DNA of 64,000 nucleotides from Lactifluus volemus (lineage: Eukaryota > Basidiomycota > Agaricomycetes > Russulales > Russulaceae). Location of the stretch: the NCBI GenBank assembly GCA_022376515.1, contig WTXI01000035.1:62001-126000 (forward strand), given 5' to 3'. The notes beneath the pieces were generated by a model. It was not told where the DNA came from. It was given only the letters and a program-made list of their open reading frames with translations, and searched no databases. The first letter of the stretch is position 1, and every line of letters begins with the position of its first letter. Positions 42,082 through 54,060 of the stretch are shown here, piece by piece. The position numbers were made by a program, and so were the translations under genes.

Positions 42082-45000
42082 TTAGATATCATGACATACT
42101 GTAGCCCAATCTGATCCGTGCACAAAGTTTGTCAGTTCAAGCCAAGTTTCGTATCTGCCTGCAATCCATACGGTATTGGATCTATGAAAATATGGTCGGT
42201 GAACCTGGGGAATCCACATAACAAGTTCTCCCTCTTCCCCACACATCCACCCATCATCATTAACTAGGAGCTTGTTCATAAAATCGACCTTCTCGACATC
42301 TTCCATTCTGGCCTTCTTCGTACTAACCGCATGATCTTGCGAGGTCCCGATGCGCTGCAGGTCCGGCGAGAGTACAACAGGGTCGACCGATTTGGTGTAT
42401 TCAGGAGACAGTCTCGCTACCGCTCCCGTTTGGGCATTCCATAGGCGAATCGTGTGATCTTTCGAAGCTGACGCAATATACCGCCCGTCTGGTGAGAATG
42501 CAACACGAACCACCCCACCCATGTGTCCAGTAAGTGGGCATGCTATGGCTTCTCCTGTCGCGGAATTCCACACGCGAATCGTACGATCTTCCGAGGCTGA
42601 GGCGATGCATTGCCCATCAGGCGAGAACACAACAGACACGATCCCATCTGTATGTCCAGTGAATGGTGCCGCTATGACCTCCCCTGTTGAGGCCTCCCAC
42701 ACGCGAATCGTGTTATCTCCCGAGCCCGAGGTGATGTATTTCCCGTCTGGAGAAAATGCAACAGACCAGACCAACTGAGTGTGTCCCGTGAATGGACCTG
42801 CTATGAGCTCTCCTTTTTCCGAACCCCACACACGAATCGTGAGATCTGTCGAGGCCGAGGCGATGCGTTTCCCGTCCGGCGAGAATGCAACAGAAAGGAC
42901 CGTATCAGTGTGTCCAGTAAATGGGTCCACAACGTCCGCTCCTGTGGCAGCATCCCACATGCGAATGGTGCGATCATGTGAAGCTGAGGCAATATGCCGC
43001 CCGTCTGGCGAGAATGCGACAGACGCGACTTTATCAGTGTGTCCAGTAAACGGGCCTGCTGCTACCTCTCCTGTTACGGCATCCCACACCCGAATCGTGT
43101 GATCAGAAGAGGCCGAGGCAATGTGTTGTCCATCTGGAGAGAATGCAACAGAATAAATGTGTCCGCTGTGTCCAGTAAATGGTCCAGCTGCGACTTGTCC
43201 TGTTATGGTATCCCACAGGTAAATTGTGTGGTCATACGAAGCTGAGGCGATGCGCTGGCCATCTGGTGAGAATGCGATAGCGAAGACCCAATTGGTGTGA
43301 CCAGAAAATCGGTCTACTACTGCATCTTCTTTGACACCCCACACACGAATCGTCTGGTCGAACGAGGCTGATGCGATGCGTTGCCCGTCAGGAGAAAATG
43401 CAACAGAGAGGGCATGATCGGTGTGTCCAATAAGCGGGCCTGCTACAACGTCTCCAGTTGCAGAATCCCACACACGAATGGTAAAATCGAATGAGGCCGA
43501 GGAAATGAGCTGCCCATTTGGAGAGAAAGCAACAGAGTAGATGGAGTCTGTGTGACCAATAAATGGCCCCGCTATGACTTCTCCTGTTGCCACATTCCAC
43601 ACGTAAATCATTTGATCTGCCGAGGCCGAGGCGATGAGCTGCCCGTCAGGAGAGAAACAGACCGAGTAGACACTATTAGTATGTCTGGTGAGCGGGCCCG
43701 CTACAATGTCTCCTGTGGTGGCATCCCATATACGAATTGTGCGATCTCCCGAGGCTGAGGCAGTGCACTTCCCATCCGGCGAGAATGCAACACAACGGAC
43801 CCATGCAGTGTGTCCAATAAACGGGCCTGCCATGATGGTTCCTTTTGAAATATCCCATACGCAAATGGTGCCATTTGCCAAGGCTGAGGCAATGCGCTCC
43901 CCATCCGGAGAGTATGCCACATAATAGACCGTGCTGGTGTCATTAGCAAACGGACCTGCGAAGATCTCGCCTGTTGCAGCATCCCACACCCGAATCGTTC
44001 CATTTTTCGAGGCCGAGGCAATGTGCTGTCCGTCAGGAGAGAATGCAACGCACGTGACCCAGTGAGTGTGTCCAACAAAGGGGCTCGCTACGAGCTCCCC
44101 TGTTGTGGCATCCCACACCCGAATCGTACTATCGCGCGAGCCCGAGGCAATACGCTGCCCATTTGGCGAGAACGCAATAGACTCGACTGGTCCTTCATGC
44201 GCCTGAATCGTCATTTCCAATGCTGGCCAATGAGACAGCTGTCCGCGTCCCAAGCACAAAGTATGAGGGAATAGATGAAGGTAATGTTTGACGATGTGGG
44301 AAGAGGATGGTGCGAATGGTAGTGCAGAGATGTAGATGTGCGGAGCGCTCCTTGCCATGGGCATCCCAAAGTACCGCACAAATGCGGACGCATCATCTAC
44401 AAAGGCCAACAAGATCTCGACAGGGTGAGAAGGCTATGGTGATTAATTGTAATCGTCACTACATGCCAATTATAGGATGTACATACCTTCCACTGATCGG
44501 ACAGCAACCATGTCTTTAGAGACGACAATGCTGGTAAAGCAGCGCTCACTTTGCTCTTGATGCTAAGCACTTCTAGCCAAAACAGAATCTTCGTCTCGAA
44601 TAGGGACCGAACTTTCGCGAGGACGTCTTGCTCCAAACAACATGCTCTACATGACCGTTCCAGAAAACGCAGGCATACGATAGAGCAGTGGGAATTTGTT
44701 TGGAAATTCGAGTGTTAAGGTCAAGGACATCGCTGTTTGCAAGGTATGATGACTCGAGTTCGCAAATGTTAAACTTCAGCTTGTCGAGCATCAAACCAAG
44801 GCAGGAATGTGCCAACTGACGATGAGCATCGCGAAGATCCACGTAAAACATACCACTCTTCTTGCTGGTAAGAAAATCACGGAATGATGTATGGAGAGGA
44901 ACGATGGGACGGGATTGATCTGATGAAGTCACGTGACTCAGCAGTGAGCCGAGGTGACGGAGCATTTCAACCACAGGATCGGAATCCTCGGCGTCATCGA

Positions 45001-47660
45001 TTGGGGCATACCGACGCAAGGTGATTAAGGATTGTATGGAGAGAGGCTCGATTGCAGCAAGAAGCTGTCCCATGACCGAACGAAATAGAATCTGCGCTTC
45101 TTGAGGTAAGAAGTACCCTTCGAGAATTTCTATGTATAATTTGTCCAGCGGATCTTGTCCATTTTGATCTCGAAATTGTCCTAACAGACGCTGTACACAC
45201 TTCTTCTTGCTGAACCCGAAACTAGCAGGAGGTCGATTTATGAATCCAGATGAAACGGCGGCCCACTGGAACAAGCCCTCTGCTGCCTTTGCAAGCTCGG
45301 CGCCATGGTCACGGAACAAATCCCGAGGGAGCTTCTTCTCAAGATACAAGCCAATATCTTGCTCCGTCTTGGCCGCCAGTTTGGCGTCATCCATGTAGAG
45401 CGTGTCAACAGATAATGCTTCTGCGAATGCAGGTTCGATACCATCTTCCAGCCGTGAGGTGATGAGTACGCGGAACTCCGGTGGGAGGTCGATGAGACGT
45501 TCAGCTAGGAATGTGTGTAACCCGATGTCTCCGATTGCATCACCACTTTCATCCAATGCGTCGATGACAATAAGAGCCGGAAAAGGGAGCGAAACGTGCT
45601 TCAGAGGTTCAATGAGGAAGGATTCAAAAAGTGTGTGATAATCTCGGGCATTACGAAGAGAAGATTTGTCCTTGATGACTCTCCCAAGGGCATGTTTGAA
45701 CGTAAGATTCCGATCGGAGAGATCGCGGGCAATTGTTGTGAAGAGCTGATAGGCGTCGTGCTTGGACTGCTCACTCCGTAAAAAAGTGAAGTAAGAGACG
45801 AGGCAGTTGTCGTCAAAGCGACGGGCAATCTCGTGTGCAATCGAAGACTTTCCCGTTCCCGCCTGCCCGAAGAGAATAAGCCCACGTTGGGATTCCGGAT
45901 TCTCAATCCACTTGACAATATGGTCCAGGAAATCTTCGCGTGTGCCTGGAAGACAGCGCTTCTCATTCCCGAATCGCCACCCTCCCTTGTGAGGCAACTC
46001 TCTGATTATCGCATTGAGTTCTGCGTTCCCCGAACCCCTTATGAGATTGATCGTCCAATGATTGTGTGATTACCAGAATTACGCACCAGCCTCTATCACA
46101 GTAACCTCGGTGATGACAGCAGCACGGGCCAGAAAACGTTCTCGCAGTAGGACGAGGTTAGAGCGGTGCTGTTCGATTTTTTCATCAACAGGGCCGACGA
46201 TATTCTTCAAAACCCGTTTCCCTGTAAACCATATGTGAATAATGACTAATGAGGAGAGACTAAGACGACATACCAACTTTAACGTCCTCCGCATACGAAC
46301 CGATAAACTCGGCGCATTCGGAGACGCATTTCAGCATGTCCTCTAGAATTTTTGCTTGCCTAGACTTTGGCTTGAGCTCCCTTAACGTCTCGGCCTCTTC
46401 CGTAAATTCAAACGCATCGATTATCGCCTCAAGTAATGTTTGGATATTATCGTCACGCTGAACTTGTCGTAGCAAAGCCTGGCGGTAAGGTAAACAAAAA
46501 GGGGTGGAATGACACATGTCCCAGGAAAAGAAAAGGAGACGCACCTCGGGGATCTTTGAGAGCATGGTCCACGCCAGTTTTGCACACGGGTTCAGCTGAA
46601 CAACGGAAGTTAGAGGAGAGATTAACAAAAACAATACTGTGCATACTTCTGCAATTTGACTGACAGTGCCCATCACCCACTTGACAACATTAATAGCATC
46701 TTCCCACGTTTTCATCGTATCGATGTTGTCAACAGCTTTTTGAGCACGACGGATGGTGTCACGTGACACATCAGGCGCTAAGTTATTTACCGCCCATCAG
46801 TACCGCTCTTAATTTGAAGGAGATTCGGGCGCGGAGAACCTTCAGTAACGATCGTTAAGAACACTATAGTCGGCTCCGGTGTATGTCCAGCATCTCTTCT
46901 AGCATTTCCGAGAACAATGTCAAGTTCTTCGTGCAGACGTTCAGCCAAATATATCACTAAGAATTCCAAGAAATAGACGAACCGTCTCGGGGTTCACAGG
47001 TAATATCCTGCTGTCCAATAAGGATGTCCGTCCCCACGGCCTTTTTCGCATAAATAGATATCGTGATTCGGGAGGAGGATTGTACAGCGCTGCCAGAGAA
47101 TCAGTTGTACGTGGAGACAAAAGTACGGTATCCCTCACAATGTGTCGACTTTCTCGTTCCATTCCACGCGCTGAGTCGCGCTCCGTACAGATCGTGTCTG
47201 CCATTTTCTCTCCCCGAAGGTAACAGTGCATAGAATCGTCTATCTTTACCAAGGAAGCCCTTGAGATGGGGAAGATCGTGTGCCCTGAGGACTGACACGC
47301 CAAAAATGTTTAGTAGTTGTCAGAGTAATGTCATAAAGATACGTACCAGTCACTCGGAGAGGAAGCGATCTTGGTTGTGTTTCGGTGACCTCAGCGTGAC
47401 TGCCAGTGATGGACCGTACTCCAGCGCTTTGAGAACCTAGGCTAAGATAATAATTAATAGCGAAGACATAGAGTGTTAGAAATCCAGACATACAGATTTG
47501 GGATCATCTGGGGTGTCATTATGAGATCGAGATAGAGGTAAGGCAGAGAGAATGAGGCAACCACGAGGCAATCCCGACTCGGAGTCTTGATTGAGGACAA
47601 ACAACGCAACACAAACTGACACGCGGAAATGAGATGGCCCTCATACAGGTACTCTTCCAT
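42082..47660 (-). pseudogene. C2-NACHT-WD40 receptor (HET-E-like), copy 2, frameshifted
   Basis: Same domain order as copy 1. Here the NACHT frame is long and open (45997 to 44573), with Walker A FGQAGTGKSSIAHE, Walker B ALIVIDALDESGD and the sensor-like VLITSRLEDGIEP. A one-base loss near 44635 shifts the frame 60 residues before the WD40 part, and an extra base near 47255 shifts the C2 domain. The WD40 part (44412-42082) is one open frame of 776 residues with 14 repeats and the tail DDGWMCGEEGELVMWIPQ. The breaks lie at different places from those of copy 1. Expected role is a sensor ATPase in self/non-self or invader recognition; this is inferred from domain order. Confidence 0.8.
42420..44217 (-). 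repeat. Array of 14 WD40 repeats, copy 2
   Basis: Same unit number and register as copy 1, but many units differ at the residues after GHT and at the ASxSxD turn, for example GHTAWVRCV against GHTRLARCI in unit 4. Confidence 0.85.
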
Positions 47661-48985
47661 CTTCTCAAAAATAATCCGAGCTCAGCGTCGATTCAGGTCA
47701 TCTTGCTCCGCGTTCCAAGACTCGCAAGCTTAGACGCACCAAAATGTCTTTACAATCGCAGAGCGTTGAAAATATGACTATTTGGAACACAGTCAGTCAG
47801 ATAGTGAGGATTAAAATGTAGAAGACGTTGAGCATTGAGTGAAATGGTCAGTTAGCAATTCAAGTGTCACGCACACAAAGTAAATGCAGCGAGGAGGGAT
47901 AACTTACTCAGAATTATCATCATTTCATGGTCTGAACGCCCGTCAACAAATTCATATTTTCTCAGAGTTAGGAAGCTTCAGCTTCAGCGCTAAATCCGAT
48001 GGGTGACTAAGTAGCTAAAATCGATCCCCCCACGGTTAAGTAAAGGTAAAGTAGATTGGAAGGGAGAATTTGCCCTTTATGAGACGACGCGGTATAATTA
48101 TGATGCGGTTGTGATGACGTAGTTGTTGTGGTATGAACCTCGGGCAGGGCGGGAATGTCATTTCATATATACGAACGGCGAGTCACGACAAATGGACTAG
48201 GAAAGCTAATCGACAAAAAGCAAGCGACTAGCCAGAGGACGTAAGTAAAGACGAGACGCAGGTTATGTGGATGAGGTAGCAATAAAAACAAGCTCACCGT
48301 ACTGAGGGTGAGATGATAACGCAGACAGTAACGGGGATGTATGTGAACAGCGAGATAAGAGAAATCACCAAGGCCACGCATCTATATGTACACCCATTGT
48401 GTGAGCCTTCTCAAAAAAAAGCATCTGAATGGATGCGCGCACCAAGCCTGATCTACTGGTCATCCGGATCCACCTCCCTCCCCGTGCGGTATCCGTCCTT
48501 CATACCTGTGTTCGAGGCACGCAGCGTCAAATCACCAGAGTTGGAGAGTACAAGAGCGAAGTAGAACAGCTGCCCACGCTCTGACGAACCGTCCGATAGT
48601 CCTAGGCCTGTCCTGTGTATAATGGCACACGGGTCCCAATGAGAAATGAAGTGGGAGAGAAGGGGACGCGGAAAAGATGCGTTCGTGCGAGGGAGAAGCT
48701 ACTATGATTACAGGCCAGCAATGGCGTAAACTGAGTGAGTGGAGCGATGAAAAAAAGGTGGGACACACCTAGAAATTGCTAACGTAACCTTTTGGAATCA
48801 GGTCCACACCGCGTTCTCGGCCTTGCACGTTCCCTTGGCAATCGTCAGCAAGAACCGTGTATCTACGGTGGGTCACCACATTGGACGGTCGTGACGGTGG
48901 AAACGAGGGAGAAAGAGGACATCTCAGTTCGATGATAAAGCTAGAAGAGCACGCTGGGCCGCTAGCCGCAATCATCACGTGACAT
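47661..48985. promoter_or_regulatory. Upstream region of receptor copy 2
   Basis: Nearly the same as 34627-35975, with no recognised gene. Confidence 0.4.
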
Positions 48986-49690
48986 GGACAGCTACCAGCG
49001 GGCAAAGTTTGACGAGCACATAACCACCACAGTAAATCCACACTTCCCGTTCCTGTCACTACGACACGAAATCGAACACCACAGCTGTGTTCTTCATGAG
49101 GCCATGGCCTCTAGTCCATGTCTGTGACATGACGGCTCTGCAACCGTGACTTAAAAGCAACAACTACGCTGCTGACGCACCGCAAGGGATCTACCGTGAC
49201 GCATAGCTACGTCTATTCGTAGGTTCAAGTGGCTTCCCAGTTTGTCTCTTTCTCTGTCCTGACGCCTACGATTTTATGACAGTCGCCCCACTTTTCTTCG
49301 CTCCTGGACAGCCATTGCACGTAGAATGGTATATGCATGTGGTGATCTGCGACTTGGCCATATGTACACCTCCTTTCCACAGCTCATCCGTTTCCTCCCG
49401 GATGCTTGTCTCCACGTGATGACGTCCTACTTGCTGGTCTTGGTAACTGCCAAGGCTTGACGATGCCGCGCCAAGTGCTCAGGTAGGGCTTAAGCCAATA
49501 CCCCACCCAAACAGGGGGGAAGACAAGTTGCCGTACACAGACTAAGCCCTGTAACGCTTTGGAATCCTCTGAACTTGCCCCACAACCCGGTTTAGGATTT
49601 TTGTTGACAAGACTCATGACGATGACAGAGTTTGACTGGCTTACATTCTCAGAATCTTCAACGATACTGACATCGAGGAATTTCACCAGC
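48986..49690. other. Spacer, no gene recognised
   Basis: Only short open frames on either strand. Confidence 0.35.
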
Positions 49691-49769
49691 CGTTACACCT
49701 TCGCGTACATGCTATCCCTCCACCTCCTCCGAGTTCTGAGCACTTGCATGCACCCTAGAATTCGCAGCG

Positions 49770-50150
49770 TGAATGCAAGCGACTGGAGACCGTGCATGGT
49801 GGACTTCCAGCTGGCACGACCTGTTCTCTGGGACCGTGACGTCATGTATTTGATCCGAGCTTTACATAAGGTATCACTGCGTCCTACATCACTGGCCCCA
49901 CTCAGCGGTCGTGCCAAGGTGTTTGCACTCCACACACCGTCAGTGCGAATTAATTGAATGCCGATCTTACTGTGTTCATCAGATACCTGGGTGCCCTAGT
50001 CTTCTAAATATAGTGTATGAGAACACCGCTCAGGCTGCCACCTCGGTGGAACTGCCTGTTGCCCATGTAACTTTGAAACCTTCATCAATGGCCGCGGAGG
50101 TGCCGGTCGTGGTCATAACCGTCATTTGAGGAATGACCATGAGCTCAGGG
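49770..50150. repeat. Dispersed degenerate repeat, partner at 17140-17560
   Basis: See the partner for shared landmarks. This copy keeps a short plus-strand frame MYLIRALHKVSLRPTSLAP that the other lacks. Confidence 0.6.
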
Positions 50151-50269
50151 CGACTCGGAGTACCTTCAAAGAATGGGAGTTGAACGGATCCCTGCTATGG
50201 ATTCGTGGAAAACATGTGTCCTTCTTTGTACCACCACATGAACCGCCTTGACTGATTTTGACCCTATAG

Positions 50270-50650
50270 CGAGCTCCAGGGTCAGGGAAGTGCATTATCT
50301 GGTTCGTCGCTAATACCACGTACATTTCGCCTACTCTATCGTATGCCTGCATCTTCTGGGACAATCATTCCGAGTCAGAACATGTTGCTTTCGAGAAAGA
50401 CTTCTCGGCGAAACTTCGATTCATGTTCGAGACCAAGTTTTTGTTTTGGCTTAGCGTCAAGTGCAACGTGAGTGTATCTCTCGGAAGACATGGTCATGGC
50501 ATGGCAAGGGTAAGATATGTACATCCCATGCCACGCAACTAACGAGGATGTTATGGCTTTGCGTGACACTGGAGAGGCCTCCGTGGCGAATTTCAGCAAA
50601 CTGATAGTGTCTGCGGCAGACGAGATATACAACAAATAAGTCATATATTC
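50270..50650 (+). pseudogene. Fragment of a NACHT-WD40 receptor gene
   Basis: One frame reads SPTLSYACIFWDNHSESEHV, AFEKDFSAKLRFMFETKFLF and WLSVKC followed by a GTGAGT donor. This matches the segment between NACHT and WD40 in the two full receptors (ALSYACVFWNGHLEHVALEQ, LFETKILFWLEVLS). It lies on the opposite strand and is clearly older than the two full copies, being much more diverged. Nothing of NACHT or WD40 is seen beside it. Confidence 0.65.
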
Positions 50651-50691
50651 GATTTGAATGAAAACTGATACTTCTTAAAGTTTACCCAAAT

Positions 50692-51924
50692 CTATGTAAG
50701 ACAGTCCAAGACAGTCCATTCACAAAATGCCTTAATACCTACGCCGATGGAAAGTGCGGGGCGAGGGGCAGCTGTCAGTGTTGGTTTAGGAGGGGCAGCC
50801 GTCTGTGGGGCAGCTGTCGGTTTGAGTGAAGGAGGGGCAGCTTTCGGGTTCGGTACAAGAGGGGTAGCTGTCAGTTTGAGTGCGAAAGGGGTAGCTGTCG
50901 TTTGGAGTGCAAGAGGGGCAGCTGTTGGCTTCGGTCCGGTTTTGGTCATGGAAGGGCAGCCGCAAGAGCCGGATTGAGTGCAGGAGAGGCAGGGAGAGCA
51001 GCTGTTGGTGCAGGTGGAGGGGCAGCCGCAGGTACCGGTTTGAGTGCAGGAGGTGGAACAGCTGTTCGTGCAGGTGGAGGGGCAGGAGGCGGAGCAGCTG
51101 CCCATGGAGGTGGAGGTGGAGCAGCTGCTGTCCATGCAGGTGGAGGCGGAGCAGCTGCTCATGCAGGTGGAGGTGGAGCAGCTGCTGTCCATGCAGGTAG
51201 AGGCAGAGCAGCTGCCCATGCAGGTGGAGTTGGAGCAGCTGTTGGTGCAAGGGGGGGGACAGGGGGCAGAGCAGCTGCCCGTGCAGGTGGAGTTGGAGCA
51301 GCTGTTGGTGCAAGGGGGGGGACAGGAGGCAGAGCAGCTGCTCGTGCAGGTGGAGTTGGAGCAGCTGTTGGTGCAAGGGGGGGGACAGGAGGCAGAGCAG
51401 CTGCTCGTGCAGGTGGAGTTGGAGCAGCTGTTGGTGCAAGGGGGGGGACAGGAGGCAGGGCAGCTCCCCATGCAGGTGGAGTTGGAGCAGCTGTTGGTGC
51501 AAGGGGGGGGACAGGAGGCAGAGCAGCTGCCCGTGCAGGTGGAGTTGGAGCAGCTGTTGGTGCAAGGGGGGGGACAGGAGGCAGAGCAGCTGCTCGTGCA
51601 GGTGGAGTTGGAGCAGCTGTTGGTGCAAGGGGGGGGACAGGAGGCAGAGCAGCTCCCCATGCAGGTGGAGGTGGAGCAGCTGTCAGATTGAGTCCAGGAG
51701 GGGAAGCTCCAGGTGCCGGTTTGAGTGCAGGAGGGGCAATGGGGATGCATGCCTTGGGAAACGGTGGTGTTGAAGGCCTGGTAGAGGAGGTCAGATTGCT
51801 CAACGCTGGATCCCAACGAGCGTACATTCGAGTTCAGCCACTTCGATCCCAGGCCGCCAGCAAGCGGCACAGCCGATGCAGCGACGGGAACAAGAAGAGC
51901 AGTCAAGAGTTTGAAGAATAACAT
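50692..51924 (-). CDS. Secreted cysteine-rich repeat protein, copy D
   Basis: An open frame of 410 residues from the ATG at 51924. The signal peptide is MLFFKLLTALLVPVAASA, as in copies A-C. The family intron is still recognisable at 51778-51825 (GTACGC..CCAG) but is 48 nt with no stop, so it can be kept or spliced without a frame change. The middle is a repeat array with the unit SCSASCPPPCTNSCSNSTCT. The C-terminal part is Thr/Pro/Ala-rich with PTAAP-like units. The last residues are CEWTVLDCLT. The CDCND domain of its relatives has been replaced by the repeats. Such a protein might be an extracellular wall or adhesion protein; this is inference. Confidence 0.65.
   Translation of the reverse strand: MLFFKLLTALLVPVAASAVPLAGGLGSKWLNSNVRSLGSSVEQSDLLYQAFNTTVSQGMHPHCPSCTQTGTWSFPSWTQSDSCSTSTCMGSCSASCPPPCTNSCSNSTCTSSCSASCPPPCTNSCSNSTCTGSCSASCPPPCTNSCSNSTCMGSCPASCPPPCTNSCSNSTCTSSCSASCPPPCTNSCSNSTCTSSCSASCPPPCTNSCSNSTCTGSCSAPCPPPCTNSCSNSTCMGSCSASTCMDSSCSTSTCMSSCSASTCMDSSCSTSTSMGSCSASCPSTCTNSCSTSCTQTGTCGCPSTCTNSCSPCLSCTQSGSCGCPSMTKTGPKPTAAPLALQTTATPFALKLTATPLVPNPKAAPPSLKPTAAPQTAAPPKPTLTAAPRPALSIGVGIKAFCEWTVLDCLT
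51226..51666. repeat. 63-bp coding minisatellite, seven units
   Basis: Units begin GGAGTTGGAGCAGCTGTTGG at 51226, 51289, 51352, 51415, 51478, 51541 and 51604 (plus strand). The 63-bp spacing keeps the frame and adds 21 residues with six cysteines per unit. Units differ by a few bases only. Shorter Gly/Cys units continue to about 51050. Confidence 0.9.
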
Positions 51925-52033
51925 TTGGGCCAAGAGTGTAGTGGAGGATCAGCTTGTCGGGTGTGTCACCGTGATCCGGGGCCGTGTGTGCTAGAAGGAA
52001 ACTGTGAGAGCGACCTGGCTACGTAAATAGATA

Positions 52034-52097
52034 CTAGAAGTATCATAGGAGTTAGAACGACGACGACGACGACGACGACGACGAAAGGTATACACAC
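52034..52097 (-). other. 5'-UTR intron of copy D, shared intron family
   Basis: GTGTGTATACC, a CGTCGTCG run and TATGATACTTCTAG, 64 nt. The plus strand shows a GAC trinucleotide run in its middle. Confidence 0.5.
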
Positions 52098-52229
52098 CTA
52101 TGAAACAAAGAAAGTGAACGAAATGTTTGAAAGATGGAAGGTGAGGGAGGTCATTGGAATCGAGGCATTTATTTATGTTGAAAGAGTGGCAGTACGTTAG
52201 AGAACTGGCCCGGGCATGTTCCGTCACGG

Positions 52230-52340
52230 CCTTGTCGGAGACACCATAGTGGATCACAGGCGCTGCCAGAGACGTTCCACCTCGGCTCAGGGGGTCAGTG
52301 ATAGTCGAAACTCAAAATCAGCTACCTGTGACTGAACTGG
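52230..52340 (-). promoter_or_regulatory. Upstream region of copy D
   Basis: Copy of the family upstream block, including CTTGTCGGAGACACC and CACCTCGGCTCAGG. Confidence 0.45.
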
Positions 52341-52409
52341 GCGTACTGTACAAGATTTGCATGTAAATGTGAACGATAACCAAGAAGCGGTTATCACCAT
52401 CGATGCGTC

Positions 52410-52700
52410 ATGATTGTTGCGACCTCCATGATATGATATGCGGTATCATACTGCGATGTAGATCAGCTGTTGGTGATACGTTCGAAGTGACATATAAAAT
52501 ATATAAAATATTATTTATTTGAAAAGCCATAGGTAGCAAATTTTAATATCAGAAATTATTTTACCATGAATAAAAAAAAAAAAAGGAATAACGTCTCACG
52601 GCCAAAAGGACGAAAGTGTCATATCCAATCGGTGAACTGAGATTTCCCGACTGGAATGGATGGGGACGGGGAGTACAAAAAGGGTGTTAGAAAAAACTGC
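52410..52700. repeat. Dispersed repeat, copy 2
   Basis: Matches 25650-25950 and 53480-53700 (see copy 1 for landmarks). A poly-A run of 14 lies at about 52570. Confidence 0.55.
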
Positions 52701-53240
52701 CCAAGATCACCCCCGTCTGGTTCTATATCTGTATCCACCCATACGCCAGGAGCTGCACGTTGTCTGAGATCCCAATATGAAACGGCCTTCTCTGACACCT
52801 TGGAGCCACATCGGGTGTTCACCGCTGCCCGTCGCCACCTATATATGCGTCCGAATGTCCGTGCGACTTTCCGTGCCACAGTGGTGACGACTCGGCCTCT
52901 TTCACGCCTGCGATGTGAGTCCCACTCGCCAAAAATTCGTTTTCTAAGCGATCACGGTAGCCCTCTATCTTAAGGCGATCTGTACCTTGTAGTGTGGGAC
53001 GTGAAGAGAATGGGAGGACGGAGGAAGAGTTGATGCCAATAAGGCGGAGGGATGTGCTGACGTTGTAGCCGACGATGAAGACGGTCACGCAGAAGAGTGC
53101 GCGCGCCTCGTCAGGGGTGGGAAAAGGGGGCAACCGTGCATATGGTCTGGTTCCAGAAAAAGCCTGAAAAGGGAACGAGTTCTCAGTGGGTGTACAGTCT
53201 CTCTCGAAGGTGAACGAACTATAAACGGAATTGTAAGATG
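52701..53240. other. Unrecognised frame on minus strand
   Basis: A 146-residue frame at 52819-53259 (minus) contains GTRPYARLPPFPTPDEARA and ALFCVTVFIVGYNVSTSLRL, which could be a membrane segment. No family is recognised. It could be an exon of a decayed gene. Confidence 0.3.
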
Positions 53241-53279
53241 TGCAGTGCACGCAACTCAATCCGCGTCGATCCGGAACAG

Positions 53280-53460
53280 CCGATCATCACCGCCCCGTTG
53301 TATCGTCGGCGGTGGATCACAGGCACTGCCAGAGAGATCTCACCTCGGCTCGCTTGATTATTATGTATGCGCTAGTGGCACAAGACCGCATCTTGACACC
53401 AGCTCAGGCAGTCAATGATTGTCGAAATTCAAAACCACCTATCCGTGGTTGGTCTGAGCG
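53280..53460 (-). repeat. Orphan copy of the secreted-protein upstream block
   Basis: Carries GATCACAGGCACTGCCAGAG, CACCTCGGCTCGCTTGATTA and CGCATCTTGACACCAGCTCA, as upstream of copy C, but no secreted-protein gene follows. It suggests a lost or moved family member. Confidence 0.55.
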
Positions 53461-53479
53461 TACTGTACAAGGCCGCAGC

Positions 53480-54060
53480 GGCACCGAAATGTGACCTCCA
53501 TGATATGATATGCGGCATAATGCCATGATTTAGATCAACTTTTGGTGATACGCTCTCTCGAGGGTGAATGTATTGTTTTACTATGCGTAACATTAAAAAT
53601 AAAAAAAAGTCTCAAGGCCAAAAGGAAAAAAATATTACACTGTATGCAATCGATGAACCAAGCTTGGAACCAAGATTTCCCCACGTTAGGAAAAACTGCC
53701 ACGTGACTCAATCTGCGTCGACGTCACGGTGCCCCCGTCCGGTTCTGCATCGGTATTCGAACTACAATAGTCCTTCTAATACCAGATATCAGGCGTTGTC
53801 ACTCACAGAGTCCTTCTCAAGCACTAGCCGGCGCAGCAGGGGCGCTCAACGGAACATAATTAGCTACGGGAGGAGTAGGAACAGCGGCGAACACGTCATC
53901 CTCAGCGCCGCCGTTATGGTGGTGGTAATGATGAAGATGATGGTGTGCACGCCGTACTTCATGTGGATGCGCACTGCGTGCCCACCTCCTTGCAGAGAGC
54001 GGTAAAGGTCCATTGAGCAAAGTGAGCTCGAGCGCTGCACTGGCAAGATAGGAGTTGGCG
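53480..54060. repeat. Dispersed repeat, copy 3
   Basis: The longest copy; shares GCGCACTGCGTGCCCACCTCC and the CCATTGAG end with 25950-26030. Confidence 0.55.

Larger units (their letters stand above)
41885..48985. repeat. Segmental duplication block, copy 2 (partner 28860-35975)
   Basis: Same content and order as the first block. Differences in the right two thirds are sparse substitutions plus many one-base length changes in short homopolymers. Confidence 0.85.

Noticed and set aside
51050..51666. Regularly spaced repeats considered as a CRISPR-like array
   Set aside because: Units abut without unique spacers and keep a reading frame; the window is eukaryotic.
50902..51921. Long Gly/Ala-rich open frame on the plus strand opposite secreted protein D
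   Set aside because: It is the complement of the 63-bp repeat array. The minus frame has the signal peptide and family relatives; the plus frame has none.
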